Shown here one piece after another: positions 25,999-34,888 of a DNA stretch of 64,000 bases. This stretch comes from Pseudoalteromonas arabiensis. GTDB taxonomy: Bacteria > Pseudomonadota > Gammaproteobacteria > Enterobacterales > Alteromonadaceae. Made by a program: the position numbers and the translations under genes. The DNA lies in the NCBI RefSeq assembly GCF_001550155.1, contig NZ_LRUF01000011.1, positions 1-64,000 on the forward strand, in the 5' to 3' direction. Each line of letters opens with the position of its first letter. The first letter of the stretch is position 1. The notes beneath the pieces were generated by a model. That model did not search any database. It was not told the DNA's origin and saw nothing but the letters and a program-made list of their open reading frames with translations.

Positions 25999-26452
25999 AT
26001 GAAACTAAATGACGCGCTTCGCTTAATTGCTGGTGTAATGATCTGTATTTCATTGTTGCTACAACAGTTTCACAGTCCGCTGTGGATTTGGTTTACGGTA
26101 TTTATTGCTCTAAACTCAGGGCGCATGCATCTTTCGGGGTTGAGAGTTGTTCAACCTAGGAGCATTTTAATCGAGGCGCGAGGATTGCAGCATAGTAGTT
26201 CTATGTAATTTCCGAGCAACAAAGAGTAAGATGCTCCTAGGCAGAACCCTAAGGGCAGCGTCTGTTTGGCATTTATTCAGCGTTATCGCACATTTATATG
26301 ACAAAACCATACTTCATGTGCTCTGCCTTGCCTAAATACCAAACAAACAGCTGCAAAACCAACCACGAAAAATAAATGCGCCCTTTAATCCGCATTCACT
26401 AAGTGGTGCCCAATGATCACCATTTTACGCAAACTTGGCATGGAGGATTAGT
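25999..26452 (+). pseudogene. DUF2892 (YgaP-like membrane domain) gene interrupted by a MITE-like element
   Basis: The 5' part (25999-26117) reads MKLNDALRLIAGVMICISLL... up to WFTVFIALN, the first two-thirds of a DUF2892 protein. The 3' part reappears after the inserted element in the same frame: SAFTKWCPMITILRKLGMED and stop TAG at 26450-26452, directly abutting the rhodanese ATG. Joining the two gives the standard family sequence (LN..QSAFT.WCPM..ILRKLG) apart from a TAA codon at 26386, so some decay at the junction has occurred. A hybrid 69-residue frame through the element (to 26208) lacks the second part of the family. In E. coli YgaP this domain is fused to a rhodanese and cooperates in sulfur handling. 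Confidence 0.88.
26118..26384. mobile_element. MITE-like insertion, 267 bp, imperfect 25-bp terminal inverted repeats
   Basis: Ends at 26118-26142 and 26360-26384 are inverted repeats matching at 21 of 25 positions; the outer nine (AGGGCGCAT / ATGCGCCCT) are exact. Inside are nested inverted repeats: CCTAGGAGCAT (26155-26165) with ATGCTCCTAGG (26231-26241), and GTTTGGCATTTA (26264-26275) with TAAATACCAAAC (26333-26344, 11 of 12). No transposase frame. No clear target-site duplication was found. It splits the DUF2892 gene, which is how the borders were recognised. Confidence 0.82.
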
Positions 26453-26797
26453 ATGCTGACCCCAATTCCTGACTTAATGAAAATTATTGCTCCAAACCAG
26501 CGCCGCATTAGCGCTGACCAAGCAAAACAAGAATTAAGCGAAAACCATGGTTTACTAATTGACGTACGTGAACCTGCTGAACACGCCACTAAAGCAGCGA
26601 CAGGTGCAATTAATATCCCACGTGGTGTACTTGAAATGAAATTAATGGAAATTGAAAAAGACCCTGCTCGGCCAATCTACTTACACTGTGCAAGTAGTGC
26701 CCGTGCTACACTCAGTGCCGAAGCACTGACTCGTGTTGGCTACGAAAATGTCACAGTAATCACCTGTAATGCAGAACAAATTTGCCAAGTGTTTTAG
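26453..26797 (+). CDS. Rhodanese-like domain protein
   Basis: A 114-residue single-domain rhodanese, probably a sulfurtransferase. LLIDVREPAEHA (34-45) holds the structural Asp37 and Arg39; the catalytic loop is HCASSARA with Cys79 as persulfide carrier and Arg84 closing the loop. The ATG at 26453 follows GGAGG by six bases and immediately abuts the TAG of the broken DUF2892 gene, so both were once one translational unit. The C-terminus ITCNAEQICQVF is unusual and adds two more Cys. Divergent from a BigR/SqrR-like regulator, hence likely induced by sulfide or persulfide. Confidence 0.88.
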   Translation: MLTPIPDLMKIIAPNQRRISADQAKQELSENHGLLIDVREPAEHATKAATGAINIPRGVLEMKLMEIEKDPARPIYLHCASSARATLSAEALTRVGYENVTVITCNAEQICQVF

Positions 26798-26859
26798 CTT
26801 CATAGAATAGTAACACTGGTCGGATAAGCTCGTACTTTTCTACTCATAGGTACAGAGCA

Positions 26860-28650
26860 ATGACTTTTACACGGAGACGTTTTTTAAAAGCATCGGCGGC
26901 GGGTTTTGGCGCCGCCGTTTTATCTTTCGGTTTAACTGGCTGTAGTCTTAATGACGATGATGATGAAACCACAAAGCAGACCCTTGTCAGCTTTGATCAC
27001 GGTGTAGCCAGTGGCGACCCGCTCGCTGACAGTCTGATTATTTGGACTCGCATTACCCCGCTTGAAAACGTCACGAGTGTTAACGTAGTTTGGCAAGCCT
27101 CAACGGATGCTAACTTCACAACCATAAGCCATGATGGCGAGACACAAGTAAGTGATGCAACCGACTTTACCTTGAAAGTTGATCTGCAAGGTCTCGATGC
27201 TAACACTACTTATTATTACCGCTTCATAAGTAATGGTAAAACTTCACCCACGGGGGCAGGTAAAACACTCCCAACCAGCAACATAGAGCAAGTAAAATTT
27301 GCCGTTGTCTCTTGCGCTAACTACCCTGCTGGCTACTTCCATGTGTATGGTGAAATCGCAAAACAAACCGATTTAGATGCAGTACTGCACTTAGGTGACT
27401 ACATCTATGAATATGGCAATACAGGTTATGCCACTGAAGATGCCACCGAACTAGGCCGTTTATTACCTGATGACAATAGCGATGAAATCATTTCTTTAGC
27501 GGATTATCGCAAACGTTACGGCCATTATCGTAAAGACGAGAACCTACAAGCTGCACATAGTCATTGTGCATTTATTACTGTTTGGGACGACCACGAAATA
27601 GCAAATGATACATGGCACAGTGGCGCTGAAAATCACAACGACGGCGAAGGTGAATTTAGCGAGCGCAAAATGCATGCGCTACAAGCCTACTTTGAATGGA
27701 TGCCTATCCGTAATGTAGCCGATAAAGAACGTATTTATCGACGCTTTGAGTTTGGTAATTTAGTGTCATTACACATGCTCGATACCCGTGTTTTAGCTCG
27801 CGACGAGCAAGTTAATTACGCCGATTTCGATTTAACCAGCAGCCAAGGACAAACTGACTTTGTTACAGCAATCAGCTCTCCAACTCGTGCTCTATTAGGT
27901 AATGAGCAACTAACATGGCTAACCGATGGTTTAACGACAGCAACAACACAATGGCAAGTGCTTGGGCAGCAAGTGCTGATGACCAAAATGCATTTGCCAT
28001 TTGAGGTTTTGCAGTTACTAATGAACATTCAAGTGACTCAAGCAAGCGGTGCTGATCCATCGGCATTACTTGCTCAAGCAAATACGCTATTTAGTGAGCT
28101 TGCGCAAATTAAAGGGCGCGTATTAGCTGGCGATCCAACGGTTACGAGTGAGCAGCGAGCACGCGTAGAAACAACAGCACCTTATAATCTTGATGCATGG
28201 GATGGCTATGCTTATGAACGTGAGGTAATACTTGGGACAGCAATTGCAGCGCAAAAGAACTTAGTCGTTTTGGCGGGTGATACGCATAACAGTTGGGCAG
28301 GACAATTAGTCACTGATGCCGGCAACCCTGTTTCTGCTAACGCCGCAGCCGGTGTTGAGTTTGCAACATCTTCGGTTTCTTCACCGGGCCTTGAGAACTA
28401 CTTAGCATTAAATACACAATCGAGTGAAGCTGTCGCACAAGTTGAGCAAGTCATTGCATTGCTGGTTAACGACTTAGCTTACAACAACTTAGTTGAACGC
28501 GGCTACTTAACCGTCACCTTTACTCAGCAACAAGCGCTTGCCCAGTGGCATTATGTGAGCAGCGTTAAAACAGCCGATTACACACTGCTTAACGAGCGTC
28601 AAAAAGCGCTCAGCGTACAAGCTGGTAGCCCTACTTTACAAATGGCCTAG
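26860..28650 (+). CDS. PhoD-family alkaline phosphatase, Tat-exported lipoprotein
   Basis: A 596-residue PhoD-like phosphatase/phosphodiesterase. The N-terminus has a twin-arginine signal (TRRRFLKASAAG, residues 4-15) ending in lipobox LTGC (Cys28), so it is a folded, metal-loaded protein anchored to a membrane. An N-terminal fibronectin-like domain (DHGVASGDPLADSLIIWTRITP) precedes the catalytic domain with HLGDYIYEYG, WDDHEIAND and AGDTHNSWAG, the metal-binding motifs of the family. Acts on organic phosphate esters outside the cytoplasm. The 3' end overlaps the convergent PH-domain gene by four bases. No Pho box was identified. Confidence 0.93.
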   Translation: MTFTRRRFLKASAAGFGAAVLSFGLTGCSLNDDDDETTKQTLVSFDHGVASGDPLADSLIIWTRITPLENVTSVNVVWQASTDANFTTISHDGETQVSDATDFTLKVDLQGLDANTTYYYRFISNGKTSPTGAGKTLPTSNIEQVKFAVVSCANYPAGYFHVYGEIAKQTDLDAVLHLGDYIYEYGNTGYATEDATELGRLLPDDNSDEIISLADYRKRYGHYRKDENLQAAHSHCAFITVWDDHEIANDTWHSGAENHNDGEGEFSERKMHALQAYFEWMPIRNVADKERIYRRFEFGNLVSLHMLDTRVLARDEQVNYADFDLTSSQGQTDFVTAISSPTRALLGNEQLTWLTDGLTTATTQWQVLGQQVLMTKMHLPFEVLQLLMNIQVTQASGADPSALLAQANTLFSELAQIKGRVLAGDPTVTSEQRARVETTAPYNLDAWDGYAYEREVILGTAIAAQKNLVVLAGDTHNSWAGQLVTDAGNPVSANAAAGVEFATSSVSSPGLENYLALNTQSSEAVAQVEQVIALLVNDLAYNNLVERGYLTVTFTQQQALAQWHYVSSVKTADYTLLNERQKALSVQAGSPTLQMA

Positions 28651-29186
28651 CGCTTTTCATCTAATAGCGTAACTAACATTTGCTCAATGTTTTTTACGCT
28701 ATAAGTAAGTGAACGTAGCAGTTCTAACTGACTATCTTCTGCTTGATGCTCAGCTTTAGGACTGGTTTGAGATATTTCATCTTTTTGTTTCAAGATTGCT
28801 TCGCGAAACGTCTCTGCATTAATCACTCCGAGTAATGATACCAATGCACCTTGCCCTGATTGACCTGCCGTTTCAAAGCTCAGTCGATAAAGGCCAAATT
28901 GACGCATCAAAGGACCTTGGCTTAGTGCTACATCGGTTATTTTTTCAAGTGGGATCGACTTTTCTTCTTTAAAAAAGACACCACGCTTCACCACTAATTT
29001 ACGAGTTAACAAAGTAGCTGACATCGCCGCTAAAATACGCCCTGCCACCAGCCAGATTATTAACGCAACAATGGGAATGAAAGGGATACCTACCATACTA
29101 ATCACACAGGTAAACATACCCAGTAATAACCAATACTGTTTTACTTTGGGATCAAAACTGGCACTCAATAAACTGCTTTCGGTCAT
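28647..29186 (-). CDS. PH domain-containing membrane protein (bPH2, YdbS-like)
   Basis: A 179-residue protein with two membrane segments (about 18-60: FTCVISMVGIPFIPIVALII is part) followed by a bacterial PH domain (LVVKRGVFFKEEKSIPLEKITDV, then LYRLSFETAGQ). A charged, helical C-terminal tail (about 135-179) is extra. The ATG at 29186 follows AAGGA by seven bases. Function of bPH2 membrane proteins is unknown. Last gene of a DUF3224-LysE-PH operon. Confidence 0.85.
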   Translation of the reverse strand: MTESSLLSASFDPKVKQYWLLLGMFTCVISMVGIPFIPIVALIIWLVAGRILAAMSATLLTRKLVVKRGVFFKEEKSIPLEKITDVALSQGPLMRQFGLYRLSFETAGQSGQGALVSLLGVINAETFREAILKQKDEISQTSPKAEHQAEDSQLELLRSLTYSVKNIEQMLVTLLDEKR

Positions 29187-29196
29187 TTCGAATTCC

Positions 29197-29814
29197 TTAT
29201 AAAGTGACGACAACGCGAACTGCCAGAGCAATAAAAATCACCCCCAGTAGCTTTTCAAACCAAGGGTTTGCCTTGGTAAAACCAAACCGTTTTTTTGATA
29301 TTTCGGTTAACAGTGCAACAAGTAGATACCACCCCGTATCGAGCACAAACACCGTTAAGCACATAATCAACCCAACCTGAAACGTGAGGTTTTCTGGGTC
29401 AATAAATTGCGAGAACAGCGCTAAAAAGAATACCGCAAGCTTTGGGTTCAAAAAGGCAATGGCAAAGCCATCTTGCAAAGCTGCACGAGGGCTTGGCTTC
29501 GCTTTCTCAACATTCAGTGTTTGCGAGCTGGGCCTAGCTAATAAAATACGAATCCCTAAATAGGCAAGATATGCTGCACCGCCATAAACAAGTACTTGAT
29601 AAAGTGTTGGCAGTTGAGTCATCAATGCCCCTAACCCTAGCAACGAAGCACAGGCATAAAACCCGACCCCGATACCATGGCTAAGTGCTGCTAACATACC
29701 GTTTTTCATGCCACCATGCAGACTGTGCTTTAATACCACAGCTAAACTCGGCCCCGGTGACATTGCGCCCATAATGCAAACGGCGACTAGGCTAAGCCAT
29801 AAAGGTAATGTCAT
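29197..29814 (-). CDS. LysE/RhtB family amino-acid exporter
   Basis: A 205-residue inner-membrane exporter with six predicted helices. The N-terminal signature MGAMSPGPSLAVVLKHSLHGG is the LysE/RhtB motif, and GAAYLAYLGIRIL and FLNPKLAVFFLALFSQF complete the pattern. Exports amino acids or related metabolites; the substrate cannot be told. Its ATG overlaps the stop of the DUF3224 gene by one base (TAATG). Confidence 0.92.
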   Translation of the reverse strand: MTLPLWLSLVAVCIMGAMSPGPSLAVVLKHSLHGGMKNGMLAALSHGIGVGFYACASLLGLGALMTQLPTLYQVLVYGGAAYLAYLGIRILLARPSSQTLNVEKAKPSPRAALQDGFAIAFLNPKLAVFFLALFSQFIDPENLTFQVGLIMCLTVFVLDTGWYLLVALLTEISKKRFGFTKANPWFEKLLGVIFIALAVRVVVTL

Positions 29815-30212
29815 TACAGCTGGTACTCAAAATCGTAATAATGAATCCCCTCTTCGACTCGAATGTGCATTTTCCCTGTTACACCTTCAAGTTCACCGGC
29901 CCCCGAGTCAGGCACGACTTCTAAAATCAAACGATCCGCCCCTTTATCCATCGTGCCAAAATGTTGCAAAACAAAACTGCCCTGCTTGCCATTGAGCTTT
30001 CCTACAACTTGTTCAATAGCAACATAACCTGCACTGCCTTGAGTTGGTGTCATGGCACTTAACATCTCACCTTGACTCAATGCCTCAAGTGCACCAGAGA
30101 ATTCTTTATCTATTGACATACGTCCAAGATTCACACCATCTTGACCTGTCGCATAACCACCGATTGGGTTTAATTTAACGGTGAATTCACCACTAACAGT
30201 TATTGATTCCAT
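29814..30212 (-). CDS. DUF3224 family protein
   Basis: A 132-residue soluble protein with repeated beta strands. G.FTVKLNP at the start, then LGRMSIDKEFSGALEALSQGEML and GSAGYVAIEQVVGKLNGKQG, quoted in parts, match DUF3224, a dirigent/allene-oxide-cyclase-like barrel family of unknown function. First gene of the operon with LysE and PH-domain genes. Confidence 0.87.
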   Translation of the reverse strand: MESITVSGEFTVKLNPIGGYATGQDGVNLGRMSIDKEFSGALEALSQGEMLSAMTPTQGSAGYVAIEQVVGKLNGKQGSFVLQHFGTMDKGADRLILEVVPDSGAGELEGVTGKMHIRVEEGIHYYDFEYQL

Positions 30213-30290
30213 ACTAATCCCTTACTTTACTGTTGATTTTTAAAACAAAGATAACCATATCTATACCCTATTCACTTAAAAGAATCTAGC

Positions 30291-32063
30291 ATGGCAAAAA
30301 CCAAAGAGCAGGCCGCTTTTCGAAGCTTATTACCCATTTTAGCGTTTATAAAGCCTTATAAGTGGGTGGTATTAGCCGCCCTTGCAGCTTTGTTACTCAC
30401 CGCAGGTGTCAACCTATCGCTTGGTCAAGGCGTTAAATTTGTCATTGATCATGGCTTTATTGCTGGCTCACAAGCCCAGCTCCAACAAGCTGTAATGGTA
30501 CTCATTGGTTTGATTAGCTTATTAGCTGTTGGCACATTCTGCCGCTTTTATTTAATGTCGTGGATTGGCGAACGAGTCAGTAATGATATTCGTAAAGCGG
30601 TGTTCGACCGTATCGTCACTTTGCACCCAAGCTACTTTGAAGAAAATCGTAGCGGTGAGCTAATGTCACGGTTAACGACCGACACAACCTTATTACAATC
30701 TATCATCGGCTCCTCTTTTTCAATGGCACTACGCAGTAGCTTAATGCTGATTGGTGGTTTGGCTATGCTGCTTATCACCAACTTAAAGCTAACCCTTGTG
30801 GTTGTTGCTTGCGTACCTGTGGTACTACTTCCAATGATGATTTTTGGCCGAAAAGTGAGAAAGCTCGCAAGCTCTAGCCAAGATGCCATTGCCGATATCA
30901 GTACTTACGCAGGCGAAATAATCCAGAATATTAAAGTTGTACAAAGCTACAGCCATGAAGAACGTGAAAAAGCGGCCTTTGCTAACGAGACCAATAAAGC
31001 CTTTCAGGTGGCTAAAAGCCGCATCAAGCAACGCTCATTTTTAATTGCAGCGGTGATATTCCTCACCTTTACAGCTATTAGTATTATGCTTTGGATTGGT
31101 GGCAGTGATGTACTTGCGGGCACGATGACAGGCGGTGAGCTTGGTGCTTTCGTGTTTTATGCCATCATGGTGGCGATGTCTGTAGCAACGGTTGCTGAAG
31201 TTTACGGTGAATTACAAAGAGCTGCAGGTGCTGCCGCCCGCTTGCTGGAGCTACTTGCCGTTGAAAGTATGATCCAAAGCCCAGCCAAAAACAGTGATGC
31301 ACAATTTAATGCGAATAAAGTAAATCACCCTGCAATTCAATTTGAAAATGTGTCTTTCCATTACCCTTCAAGACCAGATAGCGCCGCATTAAATACGCTT
31401 AATTTAACCGTAAAACAAGGGCAAACAGTGGCGATTGTCGGCCCATCAGGGGCGGGTAAAACCACACTGTTTGAATTACTACAGCGCTTTTACGATCCAA
31501 GTTCTGGGAGTATTTCACTAGCAGGGGTTAATATTAAAGCGCTTTCACTAAATTGCTTGCGTCAGCAAATGGGGATGGTGGCACAAAACCCTATTTTATT
31601 TAGTTCAGACGTGATGCATAACATTCGCTATGGCAACCCTGATGCAACCGATGAGCAAGTTTATACGGCGGCAAAATATGCCCATGCCGATGAGTTTATT
31701 ACTCAATTACCGGATCGTTATCAAAGCTTTTTAGGTGAACAAGGAGTCAGGCTTTCTGGCGGGCAAAAACAACGCATTGTGCTAGCACGGGCAATATTAA
31801 AAGATCCTGCCATTCTTTTACTTGATGAAGCCACCAGCGCTCTTGATGCGCAAAGTGAGTTTCATGTACAAGCCGCACTTGAACATTTAATGCAAGATAG
31901 AACAACACTGATCATTGCACATCGTTTAGCAACAGTTAAACATGCTGATGTAATAGTGGTAATGGATAAGGGGGAAGTGATTGCGACAGGAACACATCCG
32001 CAATTACTAGCTGCTAATCCTTTGTATAAGCAGTTGTGCGAACTACAATTTAATCGTGATTAA
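30291..32063 (+). CDS. ABC exporter, fused permease-ATPase (MsbA/LmrA-like)
   Basis: A 590-residue half-transporter acting as a homodimer. Six membrane helices (about 20-310) with the coupling-region ENRSGELMSRLTTDTTLLQ, then an intact ATPase: Walker A GPSGAGKTT, Q-loop MVAQNPILFSSDV, signature LSGGQKQRIVLARAI, Walker B ILLLDEATSALD, H-loop IIAHRLAT. Sequence style matches the lipid/multidrug exporter group near MsbA, but no lpxK or other lipid A gene is adjacent, so substrate is open. Single gene, ending before a strong hairpin. Confidence 0.92.
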   Translation: MAKTKEQAAFRSLLPILAFIKPYKWVVLAALAALLLTAGVNLSLGQGVKFVIDHGFIAGSQAQLQQAVMVLIGLISLLAVGTFCRFYLMSWIGERVSNDIRKAVFDRIVTLHPSYFEENRSGELMSRLTTDTTLLQSIIGSSFSMALRSSLMLIGGLAMLLITNLKLTLVVVACVPVVLLPMMIFGRKVRKLASSSQDAIADISTYAGEIIQNIKVVQSYSHEEREKAAFANETNKAFQVAKSRIKQRSFLIAAVIFLTFTAISIMLWIGGSDVLAGTMTGGELGAFVFYAIMVAMSVATVAEVYGELQRAAGAAARLLELLAVESMIQSPAKNSDAQFNANKVNHPAIQFENVSFHYPSRPDSAALNTLNLTVKQGQTVAIVGPSGAGKTTLFELLQRFYDPSSGSISLAGVNIKALSLNCLRQQMGMVAQNPILFSSDVMHNIRYGNPDATDEQVYTAAKYAHADEFITQLPDRYQSFLGEQGVRLSGGQKQRIVLARAILKDPAILLLDEATSALDAQSEFHVQAALEHLMQDRTTLIIAHRLATVKHADVIVVMDKGEVIATGTHPQLLAANPLYKQLCELQFNRD

Positions 32064-32075
32064 CAAAGAGGGATT

Positions 32076-32106
32076 GTCAGGTTTGAAAGGGCAAATCAAA
32101 CCTGAC
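32076..32106. terminator. Hairpin between convergent ABC exporter and OmpA-like genes
   Basis: Perfect 11-base stem GTCAGGTTTGA (32076-32086) / TCAAACCTGAC (32096-32106) with a nine-base loop, between two convergent stops. Neither side has a clear T run, so termination strength is uncertain. Confidence 0.5.
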
Positions 32107-32126
32107 CACAAGCTCAGGCTTTAAGC

Positions 32127-32759
32127 CTAACCTTGTGTGTTTGGTACAATTTGAATCTCTACACGACGATTCAGAGCACGACCGTTTGCAGTATCATTAC
32201 TTGCTACTGGACGTGTTTCACCATAACCTCGTGTACTTATACGGGCAGATAATATCTGCTGATTCACTAGGTAATCTTTAACACTTTGTGCACGTTGTTG
32301 AGAAAGCGTCATGTTATAGCTATCACGGCCGGTGCTATCAGTATGACCTTCAACACTTAAGTAAGTTTTTTCGTACTTGTTCATCACTTGAGCAATAGCG
32401 TTCAGCGTATTATGAAAGCCCGATGTGATATAAGATTGGTCAGTTGCAAATGTAATATTCGATGGCATGACTAGACGGATATTATCGCCTTCACGAACAA
32501 CCTCAACGCCAGAGCCTGCCAGCTCATCACGGAAAGCCTCTTCTTGCTTGTCCATGTAATCACCTACAGCCGCACCTGCTAAAGCACCAATTGCTGCACC
32601 AATGAAAATACGTTTATCATCATGATCGCCTGTTGCTTTACCTAAAACAGCTCCCGTTGCTGCACCAATAGCTGCGCCTTTACCTGTATTTGTTGTTTCA
32701 CAACCTGTTAATAAAACAGCGCATACACCTACTGCTAGAACCGATTTGCTAAAAGTCAT
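32127..32759 (-). CDS. OmpA family lipoprotein (YiaD-like)
   Basis: A 210-residue outer-membrane lipoprotein. Signal with lipobox LLTGC (Cys20), then glycine-zipper segments (GKGAAIGAATGAVLGKATG and AAIGALAGAAVGDYM), then an OmpA C-terminal peptidoglycan-binding domain (about 95-205) with VEGHTDSTG, LSQQRAQSVKDYL and NRRVEI. The two Asp/Arg contacts to diaminopimelate are conserved. The ATG at 32759 follows GGAGAG. Same architecture as E. coli YiaD. Confidence 0.92.
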   Translation of the reverse strand: MTFSKSVLAVGVCAVLLTGCETTNTGKGAAIGAATGAVLGKATGDHDDKRIFIGAAIGALAGAAVGDYMDKQEEAFRDELAGSGVEVVREGDNIRLVMPSNITFATDQSYITSGFHNTLNAIAQVMNKYEKTYLSVEGHTDSTGRDSYNMTLSQQRAQSVKDYLVNQQILSARISTRGYGETRPVASNDTANGRALNRRVEIQIVPNTQG

Positions 32760-32839
32760 GTGTCTCTCCATGGCAATTACTAATATTGAATTATTAACAA
32801 TTATGAACAAATAACGATGAACAAACCATGAAGAATAGG

Positions 32840-33646
32840 TTAATTGTTCACATTTACTTTTGTGACAGGCGGCAGGTTATAAACCTTAACTAACTCACTC
32901 AGCCGGCCATTTTCAACAATTGCATTCAGGTGCTCTTGAAACTGCCGTGCTAATTCAGTGTTAGCAAACTGTTTGCTAAGAGCAAGATGCCCGTAGATTA
33001 CATCATCAAAACGATAAGGCATTTTAATAATTTGTTTTGTGGGTCGATGTAAAAACACTGACGCATTATCGGCTGTATCTTCGACACCGATGACTAATTC
33101 GACACGTCCCTTAAGTAACATCTCGAAGGCATTATTTTCACTAAGCGCTTCCACTTTTAGCAATCGTTTGTCTTGGTCAAAGCGAGGAAAGTGAACAGCA
33201 CCACGCGTTACAGCTATGCGTTTACCACGTAAATCTTGATATTTATTGACAGTGAATAAGCTGCTAGCACGGGCATAAAACACAAATGAAGACGTCAGCA
33301 CCATATAAGGAGGTGTTAAAAAGTGCATTGTTTTTTCACGCTTAGCAGTACGGATTAATCCACCTTTAACATCGATTTCATTTTGTTGAAGCATTTTCAC
33401 ACAGCGAGGAAATGGACAAGCAACAAAATCAACTCTAAATGGTAAACTTTTTTGCATGTCGCGCATTATATCAACCACTACACCACTAAATTTTCCATCT
33501 TTAGTCGCTATGCTATAAGGGGGCGCGTGATCTAACCCGACCGTTACTTTAGGCAACGGCGAAGCAAAAACAGCCCCTGTACCAAGTAGTAATAGCAGGT
33601 AAGTAAAATATTGTCTCAAAGGGCTACTCACACCAAGTTCACTCAT
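32840..33646 (-). CDS. Periplasmic solute-binding protein, family 3-like
   Basis: A 268-residue exported protein with the bacterial extracellular solute-binding family 3 fold: VTVGLDHAPPYSIATKDGKFSG near the mature start, a central KYQDLRGKRIAVTRGAVH and a final segment LARQFQEHLNAIVENGRLSELV. The signal is FTYLLLLLGTGAVFAS. No transporter gene is adjacent; such orphan proteins are common in Alteromonadales. The ATG at 33646 is chosen so that the signal lies near the N-terminus; ATG at 33676 is possible and no start has a good ribosome-binding site. An 82-base gap separates it from chrA. Confidence 0.8.
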   Translation of the reverse strand: MSELGVSSPLRQYFTYLLLLLGTGAVFASPLPKVTVGLDHAPPYSIATKDGKFSGVVVDIMRDMQKSLPFRVDFVACPFPRCVKMLQQNEIDVKGGLIRTAKREKTMHFLTPPYMVLTSSFVFYARASSLFTVNKYQDLRGKRIAVTRGAVHFPRFDQDKRLLKVEALSENNAFEMLLKGRVELVIGVEDTADNASVFLHRPTKQIIKMPYRFDDVIYGHLALSKQFANTELARQFQEHLNAIVENGRLSELVKVYNLPPVTKVNVNN

Positions 33647-33728
33647 TTTTGATAATGAAAGACACGTTAATGTCATAAAAACCACAAAAATGTCATACAA
33701 TGTTGTCATAATAGAGTGGATTACCTGT

Positions 33729-34880
33729 ATGGCAAAAGCAATGTTACTCATTATATTTAAACAATTTTTATTACTAGGCTGTATGAGTTTTGGTGGCCCT
33801 GCAGCTCACCTTGGTTATTTCAAAAGGCATTTTGTTGATAATCTGAACTGGCTAAGCAACGAACGATACGCGCAACTAATTAGTCTAAGCCAAGCTCTAC
33901 CAGGACCGGGCTCCAGCCAAGTCAGCTTTGCTATTGGGGTCGAAAAAGCAGGATTGCTGGGTGGCCTTAGCGCATTTATTGGCTTTACCCTGCCTTCATT
34001 TTTAATTATGTTTTTCCTCGCGTTGAGCGCCCATCAATTTGGCAACCTTTACTTTGCCGTCATTGCGGGTCTTAAACTATTTGCTGTAGTGATTGTCGCC
34101 GATGCAACCTACAGTATGGCAGTGAGCTTTTGCAAAACCCACTTACACAAGCTTATCGCGGTGATGAGTACACTTGCGCTAATATTCTTTGCTCAGTTAT
34201 CAAGCCAAGTTTTTGTGCTTATTGTGGCAGCTGCAATTGGCTGGTTTTACCCGCACATTAAACTCCCCCTCACCAATAATAGTAAAAAAGTGACTATCGC
34301 GTGGCTCCCCCTTGGGCTATTCGGCACCTTACTATTACTTAGCTTTTTACCTTTAGGTGAATGGTTTGAAATGTTTGCACCATTTTACCAAACTGGTGCG
34401 ATGGTATTTGGCGGTGGTCATGTAGTGCTACCCATTTTGCAAGCAGGTGTACCAACTCTTGAGACTGGGCAATTCTTGTCGGCTTATGCTAGTGCACAGG
34501 CCATCCCTGGGCCTATGTTTACGATTGCCACATACCTCGGCGCACAAGTTACACCCAACAGCTCATTGGCAGGTGCAATCCTCGCAACACTTTTAATTTT
34601 CTTACCTGGTTTTTTATTAATGTTCGCATTTTTGAAAAGCTGGTTGCAGCTTGCTGATAAGCCCCGTTTCGCAGGAAGTATTGCTGCATTAAATGCCGCG
34701 GTAGTCGGCTTTTTAGCAGCGGCACTTTACTCGCCGATTTGGCAATCAGCAATACACACTGTGTGGCATATCATCGTTGTGGTAGTTGCGTTTGCTTGGC
34801 TTAGACTTGCAAAGCCACCTATTTGGTGGCTATTAGTAGGTTTTATTATGCTGGCGTTGGGGCAGCAATATATCAGCTAG
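33729..34880 (+). CDS. chrA: Chromate efflux transporter ChrA
   Basis: A 383-residue long-chain CHR protein formed by two homologous halves. First half: SFGGPAAHLGYFKRHFV and QALPGPGSSQVSF; second half: GGGHVVLPILQ and AQAIPGPMFTIATYLG, the conserved PGP and GG motifs of chromate transporters. About ten to twelve membrane segments. Proton-linked chromate export is the known role of the family; many environmental homologues are untested. The ATG at 33729 is preferred over an upstream in-frame ATG that overlaps the divergent gene's promoter. Confidence 0.9.
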   Translation: MAKAMLLIIFKQFLLLGCMSFGGPAAHLGYFKRHFVDNLNWLSNERYAQLISLSQALPGPGSSQVSFAIGVEKAGLLGGLSAFIGFTLPSFLIMFFLALSAHQFGNLYFAVIAGLKLFAVVIVADATYSMAVSFCKTHLHKLIAVMSTLALIFFAQLSSQVFVLIVAAAIGWFYPHIKLPLTNNSKKVTIAWLPLGLFGTLLLLSFLPLGEWFEMFAPFYQTGAMVFGGGHVVLPILQAGVPTLETGQFLSAYASAQAIPGPMFTIATYLGAQVTPNSSLAGAILATLLIFLPGFLLMFAFLKSWLQLADKPRFAGSIAALNAAVVGFLAAALYSPIWQSAIHTVWHIIVVVVAFAWLRLAKPPIWWLLVGFIMLALGQQYIS

Positions 34881-34888
34881 TACTATTA

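Noticed and set aside
25999-26208. A complete 69-residue membrane protein
   Set aside because: The second half of its frame is inserted-element sequence; the true 3' end of the DUF2892 gene was found at 26385-26452.
26110-26392. Target-site duplication for the MITE-like element
   Set aside because: Flanks CTAAACTC and TTAATCCG share no exact direct repeat; either it was eroded or the element does not duplicate its target.
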